From NCBI RefSeq assembly GCF_003385495.1, contig NZ_QNUH01000001.1:372001-436000 (forward strand): DNA of 64,000 nucleotides. The letters run 5' to 3'. The stretch comes from Chryseobacterium elymi. Its GTDB lineage: Bacteria; Bacteroidota; Bacteroidia; Flavobacteriales; Weeksellaceae. Below the pieces are notes generated by a model. That model did no database searches and was not told the DNA's origin. It saw nothing but the letters and a program-made list of their open reading frames with translations. This document shows, piece after piece, positions 44,980 to 54,655 of this stretch (the stretch's first letter is position 1; each line of letters starts with the position of its first letter). A program made the position numbers and the translations under genes.

Positions 44980-46947
44980 TTAGTTTTGTACAATTAGCTT
45001 GAATACTTTGATTTCAGACGAAGTCTTAACGATAATTAAGTATACCCCTTCTGTTGGAAGTGTATCTTTTATTTCATAATAATCCTTGCCTTTGTCCTGG
45101 ATGGTTTTTACCAATCTTCCCGATCCGTCATGGATTTTTATATCTACCGTTTCTATTTTATCTGAAATAATTCTAATGGTAAATGGCTGTCCTTTAGGTA
45201 CCGGATTAGGGTAAATTACAATTCCGTTTTCACGTTTTCTTGTCACTTTTACCGTATCTTTTTTAATACATCCATCTGATGTTGTTACCGTTACAGTGTA
45301 TTCGCCCGGTTCATAAACATTAATTTCCGGAGAGCTGCTCGTAAATCCGTTATCAGAAGTCCATGAGTATACAGCATGAGGATCTGTAATGTGTGAGGAT
45401 GCATTAAACTGGGCCGCATTTCCTGAAGAAATTGCCACATCCGGACCAAGGTCTAAATTAATAGTACTGAAATCGCTGACTGAAAAGTCATAGGATGTCA
45501 TATTATTATCAGCATCTTTAATTACCAGGTGATAATTGCCGATTGCTAAGTTCGGAAATGATACCTGTGAAGTCTGAACGGTGATATTCTGCGAAGTCCC
45601 GTTACCGGTAAGAGCCACATTAAACGGGGCTTTCCCTCCTTTAATATTTAAATTAAGCGTTCCGTTTGTAACGGTACATGTAGGCTGGGTAATCTCGTAG
45701 ATAGATAAAATCTTATTTCCTAAAGCAAATGAAAAAACATCCGTTCCTGATAAGTCCTGATCAAAAACAACATCTTTAAAATGCACACCCTGATCATTAT
45801 CAATATGATCCATTGGATAGGCTTCAATGTTGGAGGAATTAAAATTTCCCTGCCCTGTTCTATCCACCAGGAGCCAAAGTTTTTTATCTGCCGGAATTTG
45901 CTGAATAATATCTTTAATGGAAAAAACCACTTCCGTTGGAATTGTTTGTGAGTTTTCAGAGGTAAATCTCGCTTTCCATTTTCTTTTTAACAATTGATAT
46001 CCGAAAGTATCATTATCCAGCTCCAAGGGCTTTTTATTATCACCCCAGACCAAAAAGCTCTGATCTGCAAATTGAGCATCATTTGACCTGTTGTCTGCCG
46101 CTAATTTCTTTGCTGCAATAATCAGTCTTTTGGGTTCTGATGAGCTGGTAGCCTGTTTTTGATAAAGATCTGAATATCCGTCTCTTGCAATACCCGTGAT
46201 ACGGGCGGGATAATCATTAAAATCGGCCTGTCTCCAGATTTTTTTATTTTTAGAACTCAGGTATTCCGTATAAGGCATGGTAATGGCATATTTTACAGCC
46301 AGATAGGAATTCACCCTGTTTCTTTCATTAAGGGTAAGAATCTTTCCGTAAGCAAAAAACTCAGGAAGCTTTCCCTTAAAGTTTTGCCATTGATGGCTTC
46401 CTTCATCTTTTCCGATATACATTGATGAAAGCCCGGTTTTACCTATAACTTTAGTGATTTTAGCTGAAGGGGTTCCAAACTTTGAGTACAGACTGAAAGA
46501 AGCCAGAGTATCTATTGTACTGGTATTAATGAAATTAATCTGATCATTATTATATCTGAAAACATTTTTAGTACTGTAAAACAGCTCTTTCTCATCTGTA
46601 TTATCTGTTGTAAACAAAGCAGATTCCTGTGTGGGATTCTTGTTCTGATAAGCGGTGAAAAAATTCAGCTTATCCATTGTTTCTATCACAAAAGGAAACT
46701 TTAAAAAATCATCTGTTCCATCAAAATTTAAACATTCATTATAATTAAGTAATGAATAGGCCGGTTTATTGGCTCCTGTTAAAGCTTGTATCTGATGCTG
46801 GTTGCCGCTGTAATCCTGATACATCAGAGAAGGGGTCTGAAGCGAGTTGGTTTTATACCAAACACTTGTACCACCTACTCCGCCGGGAGACTGGGCATTC
46901 GAAATACAGACAAGTAAAACGCTGAGAACCGTAAATATTTTTTTCAT
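44980..46947 (-). CDS. T9SS-secreted LamG-like/PKD protein (655 aa)
   Basis: A signal peptide (MKKIFTVLSVLLVCISNAQ) is followed by a concanavalin-like part at about 25-220 (CLNFDGTDDFLKFPFV, YGKILTLNERNRVNSYLAVK), a DUF8202-like region to about 420, a PKD-like beta domain at 495-570 (NVYEPGEYTVTVTTSDGC) and a type A T9SS sorting tail (IVIYPNPVPKGQPF to the end, FKLIVQN). It is therefore secreted across the outer membrane and likely attached to the surface. It lies 12 bp after the S8 peptidase gene and 63 bp before the giant rhs gene, in one apparent operon. Confidence 0.88.
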   Translation of the reverse strand: MKKIFTVLSVLLVCISNAQSPGGVGGTSVWYKTNSLQTPSLMYQDYSGNQHQIQALTGANKPAYSLLNYNECLNFDGTDDFLKFPFVIETMDKLNFFTAYQNKNPTQESALFTTDNTDEKELFYSTKNVFRYNNDQINFINTSTIDTLASFSLYSKFGTPSAKITKVIGKTGLSSMYIGKDEGSHQWQNFKGKLPEFFAYGKILTLNERNRVNSYLAVKYAITMPYTEYLSSKNKKIWRQADFNDYPARITGIARDGYSDLYQKQATSSSEPKRLIIAAKKLAADNRSNDAQFADQSFLVWGDNKKPLELDNDTFGYQLLKRKWKARFTSENSQTIPTEVVFSIKDIIQQIPADKKLWLLVDRTGQGNFNSSNIEAYPMDHIDNDQGVHFKDVVFDQDLSGTDVFSFALGNKILSIYEITQPTCTVTNGTLNLNIKGGKAPFNVALTGNGTSQNITVQTSQVSFPNLAIGNYHLVIKDADNNMTSYDFSVSDFSTINLDLGPDVAISSGNAAQFNASSHITDPHAVYSWTSDNGFTSSSPEINVYEPGEYTVTVTTSDGCIKKDTVKVTRKRENGIVIYPNPVPKGQPFTIRIISDKIETVDIKIHDGSGRLVKTIQDKGKDYYEIKDTLPTEGVYLIIVKTSSEIKVFKLIVQN

Positions 46948-46958
46948 GTAAAGCGTTT

Positions 46959-49199
46959 TTATTTTATTATCAGTTTTTTTGTTTCCTTATATTCTGCAGT
47001 TTCTATAGAAACCATATAGATTCCCTGAGAAAAAGATCTTGTATCTATTGTCTTTATGAATTCTCCTTTTGGAAATTTCGTAGAGCTCTGATCCGTTGAT
47101 ACCAGCTTACCTGAAGCATCATATACTGAAATTTTGATTGCAGATTCGCTCTGTAGGAAAAATCTGATATTTACTTCTTCTTTTGCCGGATTTGGGAACA
47201 GGGTAAAATGCTCGAGTGCCACACCGTTGCTGGTTGCGGAAAGAGCTCCTGCACCAACCCTTTGCTGCGCCATATACCTGAAAGCAGAAATAACATCAAA
47301 ACATGGTGTTATAAAAGCATGAAAACCAGCTCCCTGCTCAACCTGGAATCCTGGAAGTAAAAGAATATCCCTGGATGCGATATATTCAACACCTTGTACC
47401 GGAGCAATGACTTTATTGCTTGCAACGATCTGTTTCGCTAATATTGTCTGAGTTGTTGTAATATCATCTGCAGGGCTTACAAGGGTTTTCAGATCTTCTT
47501 TATAGCAGAAATCTACATTCGAAACTACAATTGAAAATGTCTGATTCCCATTTGGTAACAAAGGAGTTGTATTTGTTTTTGGGGAAACAATAATCTTATA
47601 GGTTACTTTCTCAGGATTCTTAATATCAACCCTTTCTATGGTATCTACATCGTTTGTAGATGTATTTGTTGCAGCTCCTGTCAGATTGCTCATCCCTCCC
47701 AATTTCCACGGGTAGTATGTACTCTCCGTTCCGTTCGCGTTTATTTTTACAATCTTCAAATCCAAATCATTAATTACATTCGGATTGCTGAGGTCTACCA
47801 CATTATTCACGGTATTTCCCTGAGGGTCTGTCCATGAAATTGTAGCAGATAATGGCTGAGTGGTTTCATAGGGAACCACATACAGAGTATATTTATTCCC
47901 TTGATTTAAAGTAACTTCTTTTATTAATGTTGATTTTTTTTCATTATTAATAATTCCCTCAATATTATTATAAATGGCTTCAGATGCTCTTTTTGCATCT
48001 GCCAGTCCCCAACCGTATATATAATCGGGGCCTTCACTTCCCTTATCGTTTGCGGTATGGGCCAGTAATGCTCTTACTGTAGAAGAAAGCATATACTTTT
48101 GTGACGGGCTTACAGATTTATAATATTGCTGAAGGAGTGTAATGATCCCGGAAACGACAGCAGCTGCCGAAGAGGTTCCCCTGTAGGTGCCATATGCTGC
48201 GTCATATGTTTCAATGGATGAATATATATTTTCTCCAGGAGCACAGATATCAGGCTTTATCCTTCCGTCATCTGTAGGTCCATAGCTGCTGAATGCTGAA
48301 ATATCAAACGCTTCATCAGAACTCATATTGATATTCTTCTTTGCTGAAGCTACAACCAGAACGTTTTTGGCAACTCCTGCTCCTTCGAGCAAGTCGTATC
48401 CATTTTTAGCAGAAACCTGAGGGACAATACCGGGATCTATTTCTCTTGCGTTTCCGGCTGCTTTTACAATTTGCAGATACGGCTTTAGATACATCAGATT
48501 ATCCCATGATTGTGCCGTTACATTGTATTTTCCAAACTGATAGGTCTGGAGATACATAGGGTCGAAACCATAGCTGTTATTGGCAACTAATATTCCTGTT
48601 GTCCCGTTATAGGCTTCGGAGAGCATTTCCTGAACATCATTTACCCAGTCATAAGCATTGATTTTTGCCTCGTAAGCAATTCCCCTGGCTTCCGCCTCAC
48701 CGTTATTCCCAGCCAATGTCCCTGCTATATTAGTACTATGCCTGGAAATCGTTTGATTTTGTGAAGTATCATAAGTATTGATTTTTCCGGTTAATAACTG
48801 ATGGGTTATTCTTGGCTTGGAATAATCCCACTGACCAATAACCATATTGTTTCCGGTTATATTCAGTCCAATTCCGCCACCCGGATAGAGATTATCAGCC
48901 TTTGTCATTTTTGCTGCTCCGGCATTAAGAGTGGTATAATACATTGGCTTTCCGCTCTCGTCAGCTCCTATAAGCTGTTTTTCATTCCCATTTTCAGAAA
49001 TGAATTCTTTATGACCTAAGCCTTTAAGCCTTTGAATTTCATTTTTTTGCTTTTGTGTATAATCCTGTACTTTTTTCTGAAAAGCCTGGATTTCGCGTTC
49101 CTGCGGATCTGTTTTTAATCCATCTTTGGTCTGTCCGTAGGATGAAAAAAAGAACATCACAGCAATCCCTAATATAGATTTATGGTAGATTTTCTGCAT
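46959..49199 (-). CDS. T9SS-secreted subtilisin-like (S8) serine peptidase (746 aa)
   Basis: A signal peptide (SILGIAVMFFFSSYGQ) precedes an S8 catalytic domain with Asp125 (VIGQWDYSKP), His154 (ISRHSTNIAGTLAG), Asn250 (AAGNAREID) and Ser343 (YRGTSSAAAVVSG). A beta-rich P-type part follows, then an adhesin-like stretch, and a type A sorting tail (FTLFPNPAKEEVNI, ending KKLIIK). It is secreted by T9SS. It may process proteins at the surface; being encoded directly before a surface protein and a giant rhs toxin, it could act on them, by inference from order. Confidence 0.92.
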   Translation of the reverse strand: MQKIYHKSILGIAVMFFFSSYGQTKDGLKTDPQEREIQAFQKKVQDYTQKQKNEIQRLKGLGHKEFISENGNEKQLIGADESGKPMYYTTLNAGAAKMTKADNLYPGGGIGLNITGNNMVIGQWDYSKPRITHQLLTGKINTYDTSQNQTISRHSTNIAGTLAGNNGEAEARGIAYEAKINAYDWVNDVQEMLSEAYNGTTGILVANNSYGFDPMYLQTYQFGKYNVTAQSWDNLMYLKPYLQIVKAAGNAREIDPGIVPQVSAKNGYDLLEGAGVAKNVLVVASAKKNINMSSDEAFDISAFSSYGPTDDGRIKPDICAPGENIYSSIETYDAAYGTYRGTSSAAAVVSGIITLLQQYYKSVSPSQKYMLSSTVRALLAHTANDKGSEGPDYIYGWGLADAKRASEAIYNNIEGIINNEKKSTLIKEVTLNQGNKYTLYVVPYETTQPLSATISWTDPQGNTVNNVVDLSNPNVINDLDLKIVKINANGTESTYYPWKLGGMSNLTGAATNTSTNDVDTIERVDIKNPEKVTYKIIVSPKTNTTPLLPNGNQTFSIVVSNVDFCYKEDLKTLVSPADDITTTQTILAKQIVASNKVIAPVQGVEYIASRDILLLPGFQVEQGAGFHAFITPCFDVISAFRYMAQQRVGAGALSATSNGVALEHFTLFPNPAKEEVNIRFFLQSESAIKISVYDASGKLVSTDQSSTKFPKGEFIKTIDTRSFSQGIYMVSIETAEYKETKKLIIK

Positions 49200-49313
49200 G
49201 TGGAAAGGTTTAATGTGTGTTTGTTATAAAAGATTGGGAACAGCCTTACCATTGTTATCCGATAAAGGCAGCTATCATAAGTGGCAAGAAAAGATTGATC
49301 CCTTTCTCCGATT

Positions 49314-50153
49314 CTACTTGCTCAGTGATTCTACTGTTTTTTTAAGCTCCTTGTTTTCGTCCCTTAATTGTTTTACGTCTTTATTAAGCTGGATAACATA
49401 TAGGGTTAACTCCTCTATTTTTTCAAGAAGTTTAGCATCCATTTCCCCTAAATTGATTCCGTTTTCTTTTACTTCTTTAGCAGAAGGGATATTCGGTAAG
49501 TGTCCTTTTTCATCAATATGCTTTTCAACCGATTCTAAACTGTTAAGCTTATAATCTTTCTTGAACACATAATCGGCCCAACCGTTTGCAGAAGGGCTTT
49601 CAACTTTTATCTGTTCTGCTTTTATCCCTTTTCTCACATAGAAGATATAGTTAGGATCGCTGTCGTACTGATCTGTTCCTACTGTTACTTTTCCTGTATT
49701 GAATACTACAAGGTTGCTTTTATGAACACTATCCGAAAATTTTATTTTTGTAATTCCCGGTGAGTTAGGAGTGGTTACATCTGAATTTGGATCAATTGCA
49801 TTGTTATTGGGCATATGAAATTCCATATTCCTGCTCCCCAGATTTCTAATAACAATATCTGAGGGTACTGACCAGTTAGAGGCACAGCCGTTACAAAGTA
49901 CACTCGCAATTTCCAATCTTCCTCTTGCTGTACCTGTTGCCGTTACATTGCCTATCACCATACCGTTAGCATAAGGGCCAGCAAAAACCCTTAACCTTTC
50001 CATATTATTAGTTTTAATGACCAGTTCCTTATCGTCGATTGTTCCAATAAAATTATCAGTTGGATTTGTTCCCGAATTTCCGGTTAAATTCCAAGATTGA
50101 GAAAAATAAAAATTCGAACATGAAACTAATGCGAATAATAGAATTTTTTTCAT
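49314..50153 (-). CDS. Exported fibre-like protein with coiled-coil tail, paralogue 1 (279 aa)
   Basis: A signal peptide (KKILLFALVSCSNFYFSQ) leads to a beta-rich part (VIRNLGSRNMEFHMPNN, VFNTGKVTVGT) and a C-terminal module from residue 190 (NGWADYVFKKDYKLNSLE, HLPNIPSAKEV, INLGEMDAKLLEKIEEL) ending in a coiled coil. This C-terminal form is common in Bacteroidetes proteins annotated as cell-wall-anchor or tail-fibre-like. The next gene upstream (50219) encodes a paralogue with an almost identical end. Its role is probably at the cell surface; it has no T9SS tail. Confidence 0.82.
   Translation of the reverse strand: MKKILLFALVSCSNFYFSQSWNLTGNSGTNPTDNFIGTIDDKELVIKTNNMERLRVFAGPYANGMVIGNVTATGTARGRLEIASVLCNGCASNWSVPSDIVIRNLGSRNMEFHMPNNNAIDPNSDVTTPNSPGITKIKFSDSVHKSNLVVFNTGKVTVGTDQYDSDPNYIFYVRKGIKAEQIKVESPSANGWADYVFKKDYKLNSLESVEKHIDEKGHLPNIPSAKEVKENGINLGEMDAKLLEKIEELTLYVIQLNKDVKQLRDENKELKKTVESLSK
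49415..49594. repeat. Duplicated C-terminal coding segment, copy 1
   Basis: 180 bp without gaps match 50317-50496 with scattered changes. They encode the GWADYVFKKDYKLNSLE to LLEKIEEL module of the two paralogous fibre-like proteins. Confidence 0.85.
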
Positions 50154-50218
50154 AAGAAGTTTTTAGTTTTATTATGTTAGCTCTTCGAGCCACATGATTA
50201 TTTAATTTTGATAATAGT

Positions 50219-51268
50219 TTATTTAGCAAGAATACTGTTGTTTCTGAGTTTGTTATTCTCTTCCTCAAGCTTTTTAAAATCCTTGTTAAGTTTAATGACA
50301 TATAGTGTGAGCTCTTCTATTTTTTCAAGAAGTTTAGCATTCATTTCACCCAGATTAATTCCGTTTTCCACTACTTCTTTAGCAGAAGGAATATTTGGTA
50401 AGTGTCCTTTTTCTTCAATATGCTTTTCAACATATTCCAAACTGTTGAGTTTATAATCTTTTTTGAAGACATAATCTGCCCAGCCGTTTGCAGAGGCTAT
50501 ATCTACCTTTATTTTTTCAGTTCTTATCCCGTTCTTTACAAATAGTCTGTAGTCATTACAATCTGAGCAAGAAATATTACTGGAAGTCCCTAAAAAAAGT
50601 TTGCCGTTTGCTTTAAGTGAAAACATCAGTTCATAAGCACTGGAAGTTGGCCAGCCTGCAACATCCAAAACTCCGGGATTATTAGGCTGATACTGACCAT
50701 ATCTTAAAAAAACAAGGGATGAACCGCTACCAATATTCGAACCCGTATTCCCAACATAAAAAGTATCACTGTCTATATCTGTAATAACCTGGGCTCTTCC
50801 ATTTACTTTAAAAGCTATATCAGGGTGAGGTTCTGTTTTAATTCCCACATTCCCTCCTACAAACATTTGCCCGTCATGCCTTAATGAGAACGTTACATCT
50901 TCGATTCCTGTCCCGAATATTGTATTTTTCATAAAATATCTCTCGGGATTTCTTAGATGACTTGTTCTTAATTCTAATTGACTAGATCCTGGGGCTCCAT
51001 CGTGATGCACCGTTAGTTTTGATGAAGGATCACTCGTCCCTACACCTACATTACCATTATTCAAAAGCTGAATCCCTACCCCTGCAGATGTCTGAAGCTT
51101 AATACCTCCATACCAGTTAATATCTAATCCATCTGAGCTGGTTACAGGATAATGTCCTAAATAATAATGGGTTGGATCTGAATTGCCATACAGTTTGTCA
51201 AAAGCAATGTTCTGGGAAAAAAGTGAACCAAAGATAATTAAGCCCAAAATTGATAAAGATTTTTTCAT
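50219..51268 (-). CDS. Exported fibre-like protein with coiled-coil tail, paralogue 2 (349 aa)
   Basis: A signal peptide (LSILGLIIFGSLFSQN) is followed by beta-rich repeats typical of fibre proteins (GGIKLQTSAGVGIQLLNNGN, VGVGTSDPSSKLTVH, SLRHDGQMFVGGNVGI), with a Cys pair in ISCSDCNDYR and the same C-terminal module as its neighbour (NGWADYVFKKDYKLNSLE, then a coiled coil). It is the first gene of the minus-strand locus, divergent from a membrane-anchored AraC regulator across a 440-bp region. It may form surface fibres. Confidence 0.82.
   Translation of the reverse strand: MKKSLSILGLIIFGSLFSQNIAFDKLYGNSDPTHYYLGHYPVTSSDGLDINWYGGIKLQTSAGVGIQLLNNGNVGVGTSDPSSKLTVHHDGAPGSSQLELRTSHLRNPERYFMKNTIFGTGIEDVTFSLRHDGQMFVGGNVGIKTEPHPDIAFKVNGRAQVITDIDSDTFYVGNTGSNIGSGSSLVFLRYGQYQPNNPGVLDVAGWPTSSAYELMFSLKANGKLFLGTSSNISCSDCNDYRLFVKNGIRTEKIKVDIASANGWADYVFKKDYKLNSLEYVEKHIEEKGHLPNIPSAKEVVENGINLGEMNAKLLEKIEELTLYVIKLNKDFKKLEEENNKLRNNSILAK
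50317..50496. repeat. Duplicated C-terminal coding segment, copy 2
   Basis: Second copy of the 180-bp segment described at 49415-49594; a recent tandem gene duplication or gene conversion would explain it. Confidence 0.85.
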
Positions 51269-51708
51269 AAAGCTTTTTTTATAGACTATTATTTAGTTTA
51301 CTACTTACAGAATTCAACTCTTTAAAGATTATTTGACATTCAAAGATTTAATTCTATAATGATTTATAATGTGCTAGAATTCTAATTTTATATTTCTATT
51401 GAGCACATAAACTTGTAAAAAACTGTCATTATTCGCTAAGAAATCCAGAGTAAAATTCTTTCATCACTTTATTAGAGTTTTTAAATAATATATCTGAGTA
51501 AAACTATTCAAACTTTAAATTCTATAAAACGGGATATACATTGAATTTATAAATTCATTGAATGAATTTATAAATTTGATTACAAATAAAATATTGAATA
51601 TCAATCAATTATTATAAGTTACCGTAATTTTTATCACCAAAAAGTGTCCTATTTGTATATCTTGAATATAATTTTTGAATAAATTTGAAAATACAAACAC
51701 ACGCACAA
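51269..51708. other. Divergent, very AT-rich intergenic region
   Basis: No gene is supported. It separates the surface/rhs locus (minus) from the AraC regulator gene (plus). It holds a perfect 16-bp inverted repeat (51544-51576) and, close to the regulator start, a TAAATTTG (51680-51687) that fits the -7 element but lacks a well-spaced TTG. Confidence 0.55.
51544..51576. promoter_or_regulatory. Perfect 16-bp inverted repeat, candidate operator
   Basis: AATTTATAAATTCATT (51544-51559), one G, then AATGAATTTATAAATT (51561-51576). It lies in the region shared by the regulator and the surface/rhs locus, 133 bp before the regulator ATG. Base content is low in G and C, so it is a weak terminator and more likely a protein site. 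Confidence 0.5.
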
Positions 51709-53424
51709 ATGATTTTAATAAAAAAAGTACTAATTGTACCTATTTTTCTTATAGGCCTAAAAACATTTTCTCAAAGTACGGCGGATCAAAAATTCTCAAC
51801 AGAAATAGATGGATTAATAAAAAAAGATCAGATGGATCTGGTGCATTTCAAACTGAACAGTGAAAATATAAAATTCAAACGTCTTTCTGAATATCCATTG
51901 CGTTATGATTTACTGATTAAGCTTGATTCTGCCTCTACTATATATAAGGAAGGTGAATATCTGAATGCAGAGAAGGCTTTCTTATCTATATTGAATAAGA
52001 TTGAAAAAAATAAGCCCCAACTTAAATCTGCAGATTATGAAAATCTGAAACATATTGGCATATCAGGACTGTTTTATATTGAAAAGAGACTAGGGAATGT
52101 TTCAAAGGGATTAAAATATATTCAACTTTTTTCTAAAGAAATGAACCCTGTACAGAAGAAAAAACAAAGGCTGTTTTTTGCTGTTGCGAATATAGAATTA
52201 GGAAACTACAAAAAAGGAATTCAGGCCCTGGATCTCAGGCTAAATGACATACGGCTGGATACAGAAAATATTCTTTATAGTCATTTTTCTAAGCCGGAAG
52301 AGATTGCTGTTACTTATAATGCAAAGGGAGATGCATTTATTAAATGGTTTAAAGATACCGGCAAAAAGACGTATCTGGATTCTTCAAAAATTAATTATGA
52401 AAAGGCTTATAATGTACTGAGAAGCTCACTAAACTACTCCCAACATTCCAAAAATATACTTATTGACCATCTGGCAAATATTGCTCTGCTGAAAAAGCAA
52501 TACCGATATTCATTATCTCTCTACAATACATGTGAAAAGGATTCAATACTTATGAAAGAAAATATTTCAAGCGAGGCAACCTGGCTTGGAAAAGCGGAAA
52601 TATATACATTTCTCAATAAAACTGACTCCGCATTTTACTACATCAATAAGCTAAATAATAAAGTAAACCATACCTATGAAAGCAAATTAAAAATGTGTCA
52701 TTTACTGAGCATTAACTATGAAAACACTGGAGATCATAAAAAAGCCTATAAGTTTGCAAAAATCAGCCTGGCTGAAATGGAAAAGAAAAAAAACTGGGAT
52801 ACTTCAGGACATTCTTTCCTGATAATGCATGAACAGCAGGAAATAAAGGCTTTATCCGAAGAAATGGTAAAAGAAAATAAAAGGTATAGTTTCCTGTCAA
52901 TTGCTTTAATCGTATTGATATTCTCCATAATAATACTTTATATCACTTATAGAAATAATAAAAGAAAAAAGATCACCTTCTCAGAGTTACCCAAAAGGAC
53001 TGATTCCGTTAATAACTCCAGTATTTATCCTGTTATAGCTCAAAAAGAGGAAGTTCCTTTGATAATAGAAGATGAACTGGTCAGACGGATTCTTAAAAAA
53101 ATTACTTTAATGGAGCTGGATAAAAAATTTCTGGCTAACGATTTCAAGCTTTCCCATATTGCAAAGCAGGTTAATACGAACACCACTTATTTGTCCCAAA
53201 TAATAAATCAGCATAAAGGGATGACATTTTCAGAGTATGTAAATGATTTGAGAATCAGTTATATTTTAAAAGAATTAACTGAAAATCCTAAGCTCCGGAA
53301 ATATACTATTAAAACAATATCTGAAGAGATTGGTTACAAAAGCGCCTCTACCTTTATCAATGCTTTTAAAAACAGGGCTAAAATGACCCCATCGTATTAT
53401 ATTCAATTATTGGAAAAAAAATAA
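51709..53424 (+). CDS. Membrane-anchored TPR-AraC regulator (571 aa)
   Basis: A signal or anchor helix (LIKKVLIVPIFLIGLKTF) leads to TPR-like helical repeats at about 40-385 (periplasmic), a membrane helix at about 396-414 (FLSIALIVLIFSIIILYI), and a cytoplasmic AraC-type helix-turn-helix at about 467-570 (NDFKLSHIAKQVNTNTTYLS, SEEIGYKSASTFINAFKNR). The ATG at 51709 is used; a TTG at 51685 gives no better start. This one-component arrangement lets a signal outside act on DNA. It is divergent from the fibre/rhs locus and may control it. Confidence 0.9.
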   Translation: MILIKKVLIVPIFLIGLKTFSQSTADQKFSTEIDGLIKKDQMDLVHFKLNSENIKFKRLSEYPLRYDLLIKLDSASTIYKEGEYLNAEKAFLSILNKIEKNKPQLKSADYENLKHIGISGLFYIEKRLGNVSKGLKYIQLFSKEMNPVQKKKQRLFFAVANIELGNYKKGIQALDLRLNDIRLDTENILYSHFSKPEEIAVTYNAKGDAFIKWFKDTGKKTYLDSSKINYEKAYNVLRSSLNYSQHSKNILIDHLANIALLKKQYRYSLSLYNTCEKDSILMKENISSEATWLGKAEIYTFLNKTDSAFYYINKLNNKVNHTYESKLKMCHLLSINYENTGDHKKAYKFAKISLAEMEKKKNWDTSGHSFLIMHEQQEIKALSEEMVKENKRYSFLSIALIVLIFSIIILYITYRNNKRKKITFSELPKRTDSVNNSSIYPVIAQKEEVPLIIEDELVRRILKKITLMELDKKFLANDFKLSHIAKQVNTNTTYLSQIINQHKGMTFSEYVNDLRISYILKELTENPKLRKYTIKTISEEIGYKSASTFINAFKNRAKMTPSYYIQLLEKK

Positions 53425-53455
53425 AATCTATAAGATCGGAGAATTACTGCCTAGA

Positions 53456-53485
53456 AAAAGCCACAGCGGGAATGCTGTGGCTTTT
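53456..53485. terminator. Bidirectional terminator between the AraC regulator and thiL
   Basis: AAAAGCCACAGC and GCTGTGGCTTTT form a perfect 12-bp stem with a 6-nt loop between two convergent genes. Flanking A and T runs allow it to act on both strands. Confidence 0.85.
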
Positions 53486-53513
53486 ATAATCTTCAAGCTA
53501 AATGCGATTTAAC

Positions 53514-54578
53514 TTATCCGTTCTGCTGATTCCCTAAAAAAGCATCCCAGCCCTGTGCCGTCAGAGGAACAAGCTGATTGGAACCTCTTGCTACCATATA
53601 ATTTCCTTCCTCCTTTTCTACCGCATGACCGATAATAGTGAAATCAGGGTGATTCTTAATCTTATCAAAATCATTGGGCGAAATGGTGAACAGCAGTTCA
53701 TAATCTTCGCCACCGCTTAATGCAGTCATGACCGGGTTAAGATTCATTTCGTCCGCTGTGGAAATCGTGAGACTGTCCATTGGGATCTTTTCTTCATATA
53801 ATCTGAAACCGGTTTTAGACTGGTCAGAAAGGTGAAGGATCTCTGAAGCCAAACCATCAGAAATATCAATCATTGAAGTAGGTTTGATATCCAGTTCTTT
53901 CAAAATCCCTTTAACATCCGTTCTGGCTTCCGGTTTAAGCTGTCTTTCCAGAATATAGTCGTAGCCTTCCATTTCCGGCTGCATATTAGGGTCTGCAAGG
54001 AAAATAGCATGCTCTCTTTCAAGGATCTGAAGTCCCATATAAGCCCCGCCAAGATCTCCGCTCACAATCAGAAGGTCATTCGGCTTGGCACCGCTTCTTT
54101 TTACAATGTTCTCATCATTTTCAATCCCTACGGCAGTAATACTCATCACCAATCCTGAATTAGAGCTTGTGGTATCCCCACCAATCAGATCTACTTTATA
54201 TCTTGTGCATGCAGCCTGAATTCCTGAATAGATCTCTTCCAAAGCTTCCACCGGAAAACGGTTGGAAACTGCCAGAGAAACCAGAATTTGCGTAGGTACA
54301 GCATTCATCGCTGCAATATCGCTGAGATTTACTACAACTGCTTTGTAGCCTAAATGCTTTAAAGGCACGTAGCCTAAATTAAAATGAACGCCTTCTGCAA
54401 GTACATCCGTTGTAAGAACAACTTTCTTATTTCCAGGATTGATAACTGCCCCATCATCTCCTACTCCGAGTTCCGAAGACTCATTCAATAGTGGAAAATA
54501 TTGTGTCAAATGCTTTATAAGACCAAACTCTCCTAATTTAGAGATGGGGGTCAGTTCCTGTGATTTATCTTCAAACAT
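53514..54578 (-). CDS. thiL: Thiamine-monophosphate kinase
   Basis: Residues ISKLGEFGLIKHL and VGDDGAVINPG (ATP-binding Asp pair) at the N-terminus, NLSDIAAMNA, GGDTTSSNSG and ISDGLASEI show the AIR-synthase-like fold of ThiL. It phosphorylates thiamine monophosphate to the diphosphate, the last step of the pathway. I take the ATG at 54578 (MFEDKSQELT), where the family begins; an ATG at 54623 would add 15 residues. No TPP riboswitch is seen, and other thiamine genes are not adjacent. Confidence 0.93.
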   Translation of the reverse strand: MFEDKSQELTPISKLGEFGLIKHLTQYFPLLNESSELGVGDDGAVINPGNKKVVLTTDVLAEGVHFNLGYVPLKHLGYKAVVVNLSDIAAMNAVPTQILVSLAVSNRFPVEALEEIYSGIQAACTRYKVDLIGGDTTSSNSGLVMSITAVGIENDENIVKRSGAKPNDLLIVSGDLGGAYMGLQILEREHAIFLADPNMQPEMEGYDYILERQLKPEARTDVKGILKELDIKPTSMIDISDGLASEILHLSDQSKTGFRLYEEKIPMDSLTISTADEMNLNPVMTALSGGEDYELLFTISPNDFDKIKNHPDFTIIGHAVEKEEGNYMVARGSNQLVPLTAQGWDAFLGNQQNG

Positions 54579-54655
54579 AATTTCTTTTGTATTAATGTCC
54601 AGTGTAAAATGTACTAAAGACATTCAACATTGAACTGTGAACTTTAAACTTCGAA

